From Tectiglobus sp965223355 (GTDB taxonomy: Bacteria > Pseudomonadota > Alphaproteobacteria > Rhizobiales > Hyphomicrobiaceae), in NCBI GenBank assembly GCA_965223355.1, contig CBDCWE010000003.1:744001-808000 (forward strand): DNA of 64,000 nt. The letters are read 5' to 3'. Shown in pieces: positions 8,116-16,757 of the stretch. The notes below the pieces were generated by a model, which saw only the letters and a program-made list of their open reading frames with translations, searched no databases and was not told the DNA's origin. The translations under genes were made by a program, and so were the position numbers. Every line of letters begins with the position of its first letter. The first letter of the stretch is position 1.

Positions 8116-10161
8116 ATGGCGCGGGCCGATGATCCTTTGTTGCAACCCTACACGATCCGGCATCTCAAACTGCGCAACAGGATCATGTCGACGGCACACG
8201 AGCCGGCCTATTCGGAGGACGGTTTCCCGAAAGAGCGCTACCGCCTTTATCATGCCGAGAAGGCAAAGGGTGGGATTGCGCTGACGATGACGGCCGGCTC
8301 GGCGGTGGTGTCGGCGGACAGCCCGGCCGCGTTCGGCAACCTGCACGCCTATGACGATGGCATCGTGCCGTGGCTCCGGGAGCTGTCCGACAGCGTCCAC
8401 GAGCACGGTTCGGCGATCATGATGCAGATCACCCATCTCGGCCGGCGGACGAACTGGAACAAGGCCGACTGGTTTCCGGTGTTGGCGCCGTCATTGTTTC
8501 GCGAACCGGCTCACCGCGCCTTCCCGAAGGTCGCCGAGGACTGGGACATCGAACGCGTGATCAACGATTACGCCGACGCTGCCGAGCGTATGGCCGAAGG
8601 CGGGCTCGACGGCATCGAGATCGAATGCTACGGCCATTTCGCGGACCAATTCTGGTCGCCCGGAACCAACACGCGGACAGATCACTACGGTGGCAGCCTG
8701 GACAACCGGATGCGCTTTTCGCTGCGGGTTCTCAAGGCCGTTCGCGACCGCGTTGGCGCGAAGTTCATCGTCGGCGTGCGCATGGTGGCGGATGAGGATT
8801 GGGACAAGGGCCTCAGCCGCGAAGAGGGCGTCGAGATCGCCCGCCGGTTGGTGGCATCCGGCCACATCGACTTTATCAACCTGATCCGGGGCAGGATCGA
8901 AAGCGATGCCTTGCTGACCAAAGTGATCCCCATCCAGGGCATGGCGTCGGCGCCGCACCTCGACTTCTGCGGTGAGGTTCGCGACGAGACGAAGTTTCCA
9001 ATTCTGCACGCAGCGCGCATCTCCGACGTGGCAACGGCGCGCCACGCCATTGCCGAGGGCAAGCTCGATGTCGTCGGCATGACGCGGGCGCACATTGCCG
9101 ACCCCCACATTGCCAGAAAGGTTGCCGCCGGACACGAGGATCGGATCCGACCGTGTGTTGGTGCAACCTACTGCCTCGACCGCATCTACGAGGGCCATGA
9201 GGCGCTCTGCATTCACAACCCGGCGACCGGCCGTGAAGCGACGATGCCGCATGTGATCGCCAAGGCCCGCGGTAAAAAGAAGACGGTCGTCGTGGTCGGC
9301 GCCGGGCCGGCGGGGTTGGAGGCAGCCCGTGTCGCGGCGGCGCGCGGCCACAACGTGACCGTGTTTGAAGCGGCGAGCGAGGCCGGCGGCCAGGTGCGCC
9401 TGATTTCGCGCATTCCGCGCCGCCGCGAAATGATCGGCATCATTGATTGGCGGATGGCGGAATGCGAGCGCGACGGGGTCGCGTTCCGCTTCAATACCTA
9501 TGCCGAGGCCGACGACGTGGTCGGCGCCGGACCGGATGTCGTCTTCATGGCAACCGGCGGCATTCCCAACACCGCGATCCTCAATGACGGCAATGATCTC
9601 GTCGTGTCCGGCTGGGATGTGCTGTCAGGCGATGTCAAGCCGGGCCAGCGCGTGATCCTTTATGATGACAATGCCGCGCATGCCGGTTTGGTCGCAGCCG
9701 AGTTCGTCGCACGCTCGGGGGCCGAACTGGAGATCGTCACGCCGGAGCGGTTTTTCGCGGCCGATATCGGCGGTCTCAACCACGCGGGTTATGCGCAGGT
9801 TTTCGCCGACCACAACGTGCGCATTACGATCAATTCGCGGGTGGTTGGTGTCAGGCGGGACGGCAATCGGCTGTCGGCCACCATCGGCTCCGACTATTCG
9901 CAGCTGACCAGCGCGCGCGAGATCGATCAGGTCATCGTCGAACACGGCACGCTGCCGCTTGACGATCTCTATTTCACGCTCAAGCCGCAATCGAGCAATC
10001 TTGGCGAGATCGACTATCGGGCATTGCGTGATGGCCGGCGCCAGGCCATCCGCCGCAACAAACATGGCGCCTTTCAGCTGTTCCGGATCGGCGATGCGGT
10101 AGCGTCGCGCAACATCCACGCCGGCATTTACGACGCCTTGCGCCTGGCCAAGGATATTTAG
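8116..10161 (+). CDS. Old-yellow-enzyme/FAD fusion oxidoreductase (DCR/TMADH family)
   Basis: This 681-residue protein has an FMN-binding TIM barrel (about residues 5-345), an iron-sulfur cysteine cluster region (about 350-375) and a C-terminal FAD/NAD(P)-binding half with VVVVGAGPAGLEAAR near 395. This is the architecture of 2,4-dienoyl-CoA reductase and trimethylamine dehydrogenase. The Cys region reads PCVGATYCLD followed by LCIHNP, so the second Cys of the DCR pattern CxxC is Ala. The opening segment TIRHLKLRNRIMSTAHEPAY is closest, from memory, to N-methylproline demethylase-like members, so an N-methylated amine is a possible substrate (inference). The ATG at 8116 follows GGGAG. No partner gene is in an evident operon. 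Confidence 0.82.
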   Translation: MARADDPLLQPYTIRHLKLRNRIMSTAHEPAYSEDGFPKERYRLYHAEKAKGGIALTMTAGSAVVSADSPAAFGNLHAYDDGIVPWLRELSDSVHEHGSAIMMQITHLGRRTNWNKADWFPVLAPSLFREPAHRAFPKVAEDWDIERVINDYADAAERMAEGGLDGIEIECYGHFADQFWSPGTNTRTDHYGGSLDNRMRFSLRVLKAVRDRVGAKFIVGVRMVADEDWDKGLSREEGVEIARRLVASGHIDFINLIRGRIESDALLTKVIPIQGMASAPHLDFCGEVRDETKFPILHAARISDVATARHAIAEGKLDVVGMTRAHIADPHIARKVAAGHEDRIRPCVGATYCLDRIYEGHEALCIHNPATGREATMPHVIAKARGKKKTVVVVGAGPAGLEAARVAAARGHNVTVFEAASEAGGQVRLISRIPRRREMIGIIDWRMAECERDGVAFRFNTYAEADDVVGAGPDVVFMATGGIPNTAILNDGNDLVVSGWDVLSGDVKPGQRVILYDDNAAHAGLVAAEFVARSGAELEIVTPERFFAADIGGLNHAGYAQVFADHNVRITINSRVVGVRRDGNRLSATIGSDYSQLTSAREIDQVIVEHGTLPLDDLYFTLKPQSSNLGEIDYRALRDGRRQAIRRNKHGAFQLFRIGDAVASRNIHAGIYDALRLAKDI

Positions 10162-10261
10162 CTGTGATCTTTCAGGAGGTCGTCCAATCGGGCCGGACGA
10201 CAGAAGCTACAGAAGCTACAGAATCTGATGTCGCAAGACAGCGGCGCGTTGTTGGTGGATC

Positions 10262-10505
10262 GAACGGACGTCCATGACAATGCCCGTCCGACACCGAAAG
10301 TCGAGAGGCAATGGTTGGTGCCGTGGTGGACGAGGGGCTGAGCACGCCAGAAGCTGCACGCCGGTTTCACGCCGCCGCAAAATCCGTTGCCAGTGCGTCG
10401 CGCGTTGCAAAACTGAAGGCCTGGCCGGCTTGCAGGACCGTTTCTCCCGCCCCCGTTCATGGCCAAGCCAAATACCGCTTGCCACACGCGACGCGATCAA
10501 GCCTG
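10262..10505 (+). pseudogene. IS481-family transposase remnant (N-terminal part)
   Basis: Three + strand frames must be joined to read it: HDNARPTPK, then AMVGAVVDEGLSTPEAARRF, then GLAGLQDRFSRPRSWPSQ. Together these follow the helix-turn-helix N-terminus of IS481 transposases (HKNARLTP..AVVDxG..AARxF..GLQDRSSRPHxxP). Two frameshifts and loss of the DDE domain make it non-functional. It abuts the 3' end of the EamA gene. Confidence 0.7.
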
Positions 10506-10531
10506 TTGCTTTGATCGCATCTTTGCAGTGG

Positions 10532-11476
10532 TTATGAGACGGCATCACCGGTCGAATGACGCGGCGATGTATCGGACTTTTCCTTTGCGGCGTGCCCGCG
10601 CGCGGTCAGGGTCAAGCCGACTGCCACGGCTGCCACCATCAAACTGACCACGCCCGCAACGGTCAGCATTTCTTCAAACAGCACCCATGCCATGACCATC
10701 GTGACGGGCGGCGACAGGTAAGTGAGACTGGCCACCTGCGCTGCGGGGAGGCGCCGCAGGAGTACGAACATCAGGCCGTAGGCCGCCAAGGATACGACCA
10801 AAGCCAGCCAAGTTATAGAAAAGACAAGCTCTACGGACCATGTCGCCTTGAGCCCTTCGAGACCGATCGCAAGAGGTGTCAAAACAATCAGCGATGCAGC
10901 GCAGTGCCAGAACGTTACGAGCGCAATGGCAACCGAATTGTCTCCGTCAATTGTGGCGTTGCGATCGATCAACGTGGCAAGCGTGATTGCTATCACAGCC
11001 ACAAATGGCAACAGATAGGCGGCCGCAGAGCCACCGAGTGCCAGCCCATCGCCTATAACGATGGCAACAGCCAGGAGCCCCAGCGCTAGGCCCACCCATT
11101 GCCAAGCCAGCACCTTTTCACCCGTCATGCGAGCGGACAGCGCGCCGGTCATAATCGGTTGGAGGGCCGTGATGAAGGCCGCCAATCCTGCAGAAAGGCC
11201 CAAGTCAATTGCGCCGAGCACAGATGCCAACCAGATCGCATGCGCTAGCGCGCCAACGCACATGTGACGGGCAAGACTGCGCTTGGGAATAGACTGCCAC
11301 TGGCCGGCAAGGGTCACGACGGCCGCGAGAACAATGACGACGATAAGATAGCGCCAGAACAAAATGGTGAAGGTTCCAGCGTAGTCGAGGCCGAACTTGG
11401 CCCCAACAAAGCCTGAGCTCCAAAGCACGACAAACAGGCCGCACAGGAGTGGCGTCGAATGGCGGCGCCCCATCAT
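10532..11476 (-). CDS. EamA/DMT-superfamily transporter
   Basis: This 314-residue membrane protein has about ten hydrophobic helices arranged as two EamA repeats. The segment LFVVLWSSGFVGAKFGL at the N-terminus and WQWVGLALGLLAVAIVIGDG mid-protein are typical of the RhaT/YdcZ-type drug/metabolite superfamily. Its ATG overlaps the stop of the upstream dioxygenase gene (ATGATG with TGA inside), so the two are translationally coupled. The pair may handle one substrate, for example export of a product related to carnitine or betaine metabolism, but this is only inferred from the neighbour. Confidence 0.85.
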   Translation of the reverse strand: MMGRRHSTPLLCGLFVVLWSSGFVGAKFGLDYAGTFTILFWRYLIVVIVLAAVVTLAGQWQSIPKRSLARHMCVGALAHAIWLASVLGAIDLGLSAGLAAFITALQPIMTGALSARMTGEKVLAWQWVGLALGLLAVAIVIGDGLALGGSAAAYLLPFVAVIAITLATLIDRNATIDGDNSVAIALVTFWHCAASLIVLTPLAIGLEGLKATWSVELVFSITWLALVVSLAAYGLMFVLLRRLPAAQVASLTYLSPPVTMVMAWVLFEEMLTVAGVVSLMVAAVAVGLTLTARGHAAKEKSDTSPRHSTGDAVS

Positions 11477-12633
11477 CGCGCTCCGCCCTGACCTTCTGCA
11501 ATCCGGCGGAAGCCGGCCAGATCATCGAACTCCATATAAACCTGCTGGAAGTGCCGCATGCCCTGCCCGTCGTCGAAGGCATCGCGTCCATGCAAAACAC
11601 GATGATTGTCGATCAGCAGCAAGTCGCCGGGCCTACAACGATAAGAAACTCGGTTGTCCGGCGCATTGACGCGCTCGGCAAGTGTGCGCCATGCCTCATA
11701 CCATTTCGGCACCTCGTCGAAGGGCACGGTTCTGAGCGGCTGTATCGTCCAGTTCGCATAGCGCAAGATTGCAAGGTTTGCGTTTTTGTCCAGAATGATA
11801 GGCGGGCATGTCGTGAGGGTGTCCGCCCGCTTCGACCACAGACGAAACTCGACATCGTACTCAGTCAATAATCGGAATGCCTCCGGCGCACGCGTTCGCA
11901 ATTGCGCAACGACCTGTGCGCCATCGACATATTGTGATGCTCCGCCCGCAACATCGTTGACCAGACAATGGAACACCATGACATTGGGTGGCCTTGAGTA
12001 CCCGGAGCAATCCGTGTGAAGCGGCAAGGCGGCGTTCGTGAATCCCAAGGTGTCGGGGTCGGCGGCAACCTTGATATCGGCGATCCGATCGAACGCAATC
12101 TCTCGGACATATGCGAAACGGTTTGCAAAGCGTTCGACTTCGCCGTTTTTGGTGGTAGCTCCAATCAGCCTAATCAAACCACGGCATTGAAATGCCGCTA
12201 TCATGACGCCAGCGTCAATATCACTGGTCATGACGTCAGCGTAGTTGAATGTTTCTAGTTCATCACCATACTCAGCGCCCCACAGCCTTCGATCGTGGTT
12301 ATCTTCGATGGTTGCGCTTCGATCATAGATGTTGTTGCGCAACCAAGCGCCGTCAAAATAGCTTTCTGCGGTATCGTCCGACCAAGCGAGGCGTATTCGA
12401 CCCGCAGTTAATGCCGCCGCAGTTACCTTGACGTTTTTCGGAATATTTTCAGTGAGTGATGGGCGCTCGCCGGTCCTGGCATCAAAGCGTCCCGGGGAAC
12501 GGCAATTGTCACGCAACCACTGATAATGAAACCGAGCTGTTTTGCCGTCAGCCCAAAGAACCGACAGATAGTCCTGGTTCAAATTGATTGAAACGATACC
12601 ATCTGCTTGATTTAATCTTTCGTGTTTTCCCAT
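11473..12633 (-). CDS. Gamma-butyrobetaine dioxygenase-like 2-oxoglutarate oxygenase (TauD family)
   Basis: This is a 386-residue Fe(II)/2-oxoglutarate dioxygenase. The iron ligands are seen as LHTDCSGYS (His about 206, Asp about 208) and the distal His in IDNHRVLHGR. The N-terminal part (FHYQWLRDNCRSPGRFD) matches the accessory domain of gamma-butyrobetaine and trimethyllysine hydroxylases, but most of the zinc-binding cysteines of the animal enzyme are absent. The substrate is likely a quaternary amine or a related compound (inference). The ATG at 12633 with AGGAG eight bases upstream is preferred to the GTG at 12642. It is divergent from a LysR gene that may control it. Confidence 0.8.
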   Translation of the reverse strand: MGKHERLNQADGIVSINLNQDYLSVLWADGKTARFHYQWLRDNCRSPGRFDARTGERPSLTENIPKNVKVTAAALTAGRIRLAWSDDTAESYFDGAWLRNNIYDRSATIEDNHDRRLWGAEYGDELETFNYADVMTSDIDAGVMIAAFQCRGLIRLIGATTKNGEVERFANRFAYVREIAFDRIADIKVAADPDTLGFTNAALPLHTDCSGYSRPPNVMVFHCLVNDVAGGASQYVDGAQVVAQLRTRAPEAFRLLTEYDVEFRLWSKRADTLTTCPPIILDKNANLAILRYANWTIQPLRTVPFDEVPKWYEAWRTLAERVNAPDNRVSYRCRPGDLLLIDNHRVLHGRDAFDDGQGMRHFQQVYMEFDDLAGFRRIAEGQGGAR

Positions 12634-12810
12634 GCCGAGCACTCCTTAGTGCCTTATCAGGTTTGGCTCGAACCATCCCGCTGCCCGTCGCGGCCACCCA
12701 AGGCACGAGGTCGTGTGTTGTCAGGGGGCGTCCGGATTTGCGGGTTTACGGCCTAGCCAACGACGAGAGCTAACTTCGGCAATTCAGGGTGTTCACAGAA
12801 GATACAAACT

Positions 12811-12838
12811 ATGCAACACCCTCTTGCATCTAACGCAA
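12811..12838. promoter_or_regulatory. Possible LysR-type operator
   Basis: Two overlapping dyads lie just upstream of the LysR start: ATGCAA-N7-TTGCAT and TTGC-N7-GCAA. The second fits the LysR box pattern (T-N11-A with dyad symmetry). The position between the divergent dioxygenase and regulator genes fits autoregulation. No experimental basis; read from sequence only. Confidence 0.35.
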
Positions 12839-12847
12839 AGGGCACAA

Positions 12848-13741
12848 ATGGATATTTTTGGAGACCTCGTCCTTTTCGAGGAGCTTGCCGAACACGGCAG
12901 TTTCTCTGCTGTGGCCCGAATGAAGGGGCAGGCTGCTTCGAGCATTTCACGTCGGCTTGATCGACTTGAGTCTCAATTGGGACAGAGACTATTCAACAGG
13001 GCACCCACCGGTCTTTTTCTAACCGCTTGGGGCGCGCACAAGCTGGCTGAGGCACGCACCCTGACACGCGCCGCAGATAGCTTTCTCAAGAACCGAGACG
13101 ACTCGGAGGCATTGTCGGGCCACATCGTCGTATCTGCGCCATCACGATTGGGTATGGTCGCAGTTGCACCGGTTGTCGCAGATTTTCTGAGTGAGAACCC
13201 AGGCGCGGCACTGGATCTGCATTTGACCGATACGATCCAAGATCTCGATCGGGATCGGATTGACATGGCAGTTCGAATAGGCGGATCAGCGCCAGACCAC
13301 TATTTGATCCGACGGATCGCCCACAACACCCGCATGCTAGTTGCCTCGCCCGGCTACCTCGCTCAAAGGCAAGGGTTTGAAACTGTCGAAACCTTGGATG
13401 AGTGCGAGGGCTTGATACTTGGTAGTGCGCGAACTTGGACGCTACGGTCGCGAGCGGGGCGCCTATACAATGCGCGTCCCAAGGCGCGTGTGACGTGCGT
13501 TGCCGGTGATGCACTTTTGGCGCTCTGTGAGGCGGGCCTCGGCGTCGCTCTGAAATCGGTATGGGATGTTGCCCCAGCACTTGGCGACGGTCGCCTGGTT
13601 CGCATACTGCCCGACTGGGAACAAGCCGACACGTCCGATATCATGATAACCATGCCGGATCGCAGGCTTCAGTCGCCAACGTTACGTGCCTTCGAAAAAC
13701 GACTAGAAAAGCATCTCAAGACTTTGATGTCGCTCGTATAA
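12848..13741 (+). CDS. LysR-family transcriptional regulator
   Basis: This 297-residue regulator has an N-terminal winged helix-turn-helix (about residues 1-60: LVLFEELAEHGSFSAVARMK then ISRRLDRLESQLGQRLF) and a C-terminal periplasmic-binding-like effector domain. The ATG at 12848, with AAGGG upstream, gives the standard LysR length; the longer in-frame ATG at 12713 would add 45 residues of non-LysR sequence. It is divergent from the dioxygenase-EamA pair and probably regulates it. The chemical effector is unknown. Confidence 0.9.
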   Translation: MDIFGDLVLFEELAEHGSFSAVARMKGQAASSISRRLDRLESQLGQRLFNRAPTGLFLTAWGAHKLAEARTLTRAADSFLKNRDDSEALSGHIVVSAPSRLGMVAVAPVVADFLSENPGAALDLHLTDTIQDLDRDRIDMAVRIGGSAPDHYLIRRIAHNTRMLVASPGYLAQRQGFETVETLDECEGLILGSARTWTLRSRAGRLYNARPKARVTCVAGDALLALCEAGLGVALKSVWDVAPALGDGRLVRILPDWEQADTSDIMITMPDRRLQSPTLRAFEKRLEKHLKTLMSLV

Positions 13742-13828
13742 TACCGCGCCAGCTTAAGAATCGAGGCACTTCACCGGCGCACAAAAAGTACCCGGCCCTG
13801 CGGGTCGGCTTGAGGCGGCAGGGACGCA

Positions 13829-14407
13829 TCAGCGCACGGACGCATGGCGGTCCCAAAACTCTGCCGCCGCCGCGTACTTTGCTTGATCGAGGCCAACGCC
13901 GGAACCACCATGGGCGGTACCCAGCGCGTTGCGCATCTGGGTAATCGGCGGCATTGGCGGCTCTTTGGCTTCCAGCGTGCCAATGACGCTGACGATCCCC
14001 CAATCGCAGTCGGGCACGTCTTCGTCCGCGGGAAACGCGTCAGATTCCGTCAGCAACTGCGCGCGGCTATAGAGGATAACATCGAGGTAGCTTGCGACGG
14101 GAGCATCGAGGCCCTCAAACCAGCGCTCAAGCACGGCCAGTTCGCCGTCGCGGCGGCGGCGATAGCCGGTTCGCAACAGATGCGCATTGGCATCGGTAAT
14201 GGGCGCAAAGCCGCAACGGGTCGGCGTCCGGTTCTCAACAAAGAGATGCTTGCAGAACGGGGCATAGCCTGCGACCAGCTCAGCGCCCGATTGAACCGCC
14301 CTGTTACATCGTTCGACCAGCTCCGCCGGTGTCAGACCAACGATGGTTGTTGCGCTCGCGCCGGGCTCGAAATTCCGCAGTGCGAACGGAGTGATGGCGA
14401 TCTTCAT
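13829..14407 (-). CDS. DUF3228 family protein
   Basis: This is a 192-residue soluble protein. The segments GLTPAELVERCNRAV and VAGYAPFCKHLFVEN are those I associate with DUF3228, a conserved family of unknown function. No signal peptide or membrane segment is seen. The ATG at 14407 gives a complete domain. It lies alone between the LysR gene and a repeat cluster, so context does not suggest a role. Confidence 0.72.
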   Translation of the reverse strand: MKIAITPFALRNFEPGASATTIVGLTPAELVERCNRAVQSGAELVAGYAPFCKHLFVENRTPTRCGFAPITDANAHLLRTGYRRRRDGELAVLERWFEGLDAPVASYLDVILYSRAQLLTESDAFPADEDVPDCDWGIVSVIGTLEAKEPPMPPITQMRNALGTAHGGSGVGLDQAKYAAAAEFWDRHASVR

Positions 14408-14488
14408 GTTTGCCCTCGCAGGTCTCAGGTTTGTGTCACAGCTCTGCCATGACAGGGATCAATTCTCCACCCGGCGAAAACCGGTGGC

Positions 14489-14630
14489 TTAGAGCAACCT
14501 GCCTTTATTCGGAATCGGAACGATCCCGAATAAAGGCAGAAAGTTGCTCGCCTCTAAAGTGGCGATCATCTTTGTGCTTTAAGTTGGAACCGCAATGGCG
14601 GTTCCAACTTAAAGCACAAAGATGATCTAG
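14489..14630 (-). repeat. Repeat family A, copy A3
   Basis: This is a full-length A element in reverse orientation, with TTAG at 14489-14492 and CTAG at 14627-14630. It lies inside a sequence also found uninterrupted near 57630-57690, which gives a filled/empty site comparison. Confidence 0.9.
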
Positions 14631-14657
14631 CGTTACGGCTGAACGCCGGATCGGCCC

Positions 14658-14772
14658 GCGCCCTTAACCAATCGCCGCAGTGCGGCGATCGATGAGGGGC
14701 TTGTCCGCCCCTCATACGCCCCGACCAGGGGATGATCCCCTGGACCCCGGACTTGTTCAGAGGTTTCCTTAG
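14658..14772 (-). repeat. Repeat family B, copy B3
   Basis: This is a reverse-oriented B copy with the hairpins AATCGCCGC..GCGGCGAT, TGAGGGGCTTGTCC..CCCCTCA and CCAGGGGATGATCCCCTGG. Its outer end reads TTCAGAGGTTTCCTTAG, the B terminal repeat with TTAG in place of CTAG. The inner end toward A3 lacks the terminal repeat. Confidence 0.8.
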
Positions 14773-15201
14773 GGCGGACTTGGCCGGGGCCGGTATAACG
14801 CTTCGAGCGGCTGGTCACGCTTGCAACAATCCATGCCTGAAGTTCCCGGCGATATCGCCTTGCCACGCCGCCTCAAGGCCATCGGGTTTGCCGATCCTCT
14901 AGCGGCGCCTCTCAACGCCACCGCTGCACGAGACTTGTGCGCGAAACCGGCCCGACCTTCAAGCATCATGCACGTCTTCGCGCACGCGCTACCATAACCG
15001 CCGTTCCTCTCGGACCGTCGGTCATGGACCTTGATGCGCTTATAGCCATAGCCACACCGGACCACGCTGGTCGAACACGAAGCGCGCCACAACGTGCTGC
15101 CGGCGATCGCCACCCGACGCGCGGCAATTGTGTTTGCCGGCGCAGCGATGTAAGCGATACCGCTAACCCTCCAACCATTGCCCCGTCATGATCGCAGAAA
15201 G
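14773..15201. other. Intergenic stretch without a recognised gene
   Basis: About 430 bases lie between repeat B3 and the MFS gene. The longest + strand frame with protein-like composition (14833-14997, 54 codons) has no ribosome binding site or family likeness. It may be a decayed gene. I see no RNA gene or further repeat copies. Confidence 0.4.
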
Positions 15202-16413
15202 ATGACCGCGCCGGTGACAAGGATGAGCTGCGCCGAAAACAACAACTGGCCGCAAATCCTCGGCGTGTTTGCCGCCGGCGTTTCAGCGGCATTTCTGGTC
15301 GGCAAGGCGCCGGCAGCGCTGCCGGTGCTGCGCGACGAGTTACAGCTGACGCTGTTTGAAGCCGGTCTTGTCGTTTCGATGTTCGCGTTGATCACGGCGG
15401 CGGCCGGCCTGTTTCTCGGGGCGCTATCCGATCGCCTCGGCCCGACCCGCATCGCCGTCGGCGGCATCTTGCTGGCAAGCGCTGCCGGGATTGTCGGCAG
15501 CACGGCGGCAACCGCGTGGTTCCTGATTGCGACCAGAGCGATCGAAGGCGTCGGTTTCTTCATGATGTCGGTGACCTTGCCGGGCCTCATCATCCGCCTT
15601 GCCAATGACCGCAACCGACCGACCGCGATGGGCGTTTGGGGCGCCTATCTGCCGCTCGGCGCGGGCTTGATCTTGCTGGTTGGCGGTTTTGCAATCGCGC
15701 ATGTCGGATGGCGGGCGCTGTGGCTGGCGATCGCGGCCGTTGGATTGGCGATGCTGACGGTCCTGATGTGGGCGGCGCCGAAGCAGGCCACACCCAACAC
15801 CGCGCACCCGGCTGCGCAAGGCGGTCACATTCGGGCGGTGTTGTTGACGCCGGGCGCCGTGCTGCTGGCGATCGTGTTCGGGGCCTATTCTGGCCAGTAC
15901 ATGGCCGTGACGTCATTCGTGCCGCTCATTCTGGTCGAACGCGCAATGTGGTCATTGCCGGCAGCAGCAGCGGTCGGCGCCCTGGTGATGGTTGCCAACA
16001 CGACGGGTAACGTCGCCGCCGGTCTGATGCTGAACCGAGGGTTCGGGCGTCGCGACCTTCTGCTGCTCGGTGTGTTGGCAATGGCAAGCGGTTCGCTCGT
16101 TGTCATGAGCGAAGGGCTACCGATCGCCCTGCGCATTGCCGGAGCGCTGTTGTTTTCGAGTGTCGGCGGGCTGATCCCGGCCGCTCTCTTTGCCGGCGTC
16201 GCGCTGCACGCGCCAAGCCCACGACACATCTCGACGGTCAACGGGCTGATGCTGCAGTGCGTCGCCATTGGACAACTCGTCGGTCCCGCGGCAACCACCT
16301 ATCTTGTCAACCAGGGCGGCGGGCACTGGGAGTGGTCGCTTGCCTACTTGTTGCCGATGGCCGGTCTGACGGCGCTGGCAGCGGCTTTGCTCGGGCGCAT
16401 CGAAAGTCGGTAG
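15202..16413 (+). CDS. Major facilitator superfamily transporter
   Basis: This is a ~403-residue inner-membrane transporter with about 12 hydrophobic segments. The loop GALSDRLGPTRIAVGG between helices 2 and 3 is the MFS signature A (GxxxDRxGxR). It resembles the NarK/cyanate-permease-like (CynX) branch. The TTG at 15178 and ATGs at 15202 and 15223 are all possible starts; I choose 15202 because a purine-rich stretch (CAGAAAG) precedes it. The substrate is unknown, and no enzyme genes are adjacent. Confidence 0.82.
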   Translation: MTAPVTRMSCAENNNWPQILGVFAAGVSAAFLVGKAPAALPVLRDELQLTLFEAGLVVSMFALITAAAGLFLGALSDRLGPTRIAVGGILLASAAGIVGSTAATAWFLIATRAIEGVGFFMMSVTLPGLIIRLANDRNRPTAMGVWGAYLPLGAGLILLVGGFAIAHVGWRALWLAIAAVGLAMLTVLMWAAPKQATPNTAHPAAQGGHIRAVLLTPGAVLLAIVFGAYSGQYMAVTSFVPLILVERAMWSLPAAAAVGALVMVANTTGNVAAGLMLNRGFGRRDLLLLGVLAMASGSLVVMSEGLPIALRIAGALLFSSVGGLIPAALFAGVALHAPSPRHISTVNGLMLQCVAIGQLVGPAATTYLVNQGGGHWEWSLAYLLPMAGLTALAAALLGRIESR

Positions 16414-16757
16414 CGGGTCGAACTGAGCCCGAACCGATCCGCTGCCCGCCCGGCCAACGGCCATGATCCCATGGATGGTTGGGCGGCGCTTGGGCGTCGG
16501 TTGGGCGGCAGCCGGGCAGGGACCGGATCGGCGGGCGAGCGGACCGGCGCTGTGGACCCGCTTGAACAGCGGAAATGATCTAACGCGCGCTTAATAATGT
16601 GCCAGACCTTATCTGCAAACTGTCAGGTCTCCGGCTACCACTCGCTAAGTGACTCACACGATACTTCGCGCCCGTTAAAACGTTGGATACCAAGTCGCGA
16701 AAGAGTGCGCAGCGCTTACTCGAATAGGACCCGTGTGCTCAAATAGGATCCCTGTGC
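16414..16757. other. Intergenic region with a tandem 19-base repeat before a start codon
   Basis: No gene is seen in these ~340 bases. At 16721-16739 and 16740-16758 there is an imperfect tandem duplication (CGAATAGGACCCGTGTGCT then CAAATAGGATCCCTGTGCA). The second unit ends at the ATG of the VWA gene, so the ribosome-binding region (TAGGAT) is duplicated. Confidence 0.5.

Noticed and set aside
14833..14997. Plus-strand frame of 54 codons between repeats and the MFS gene
   Set aside because: No ribosome binding site or family; recorded only as part of the unassigned stretch.
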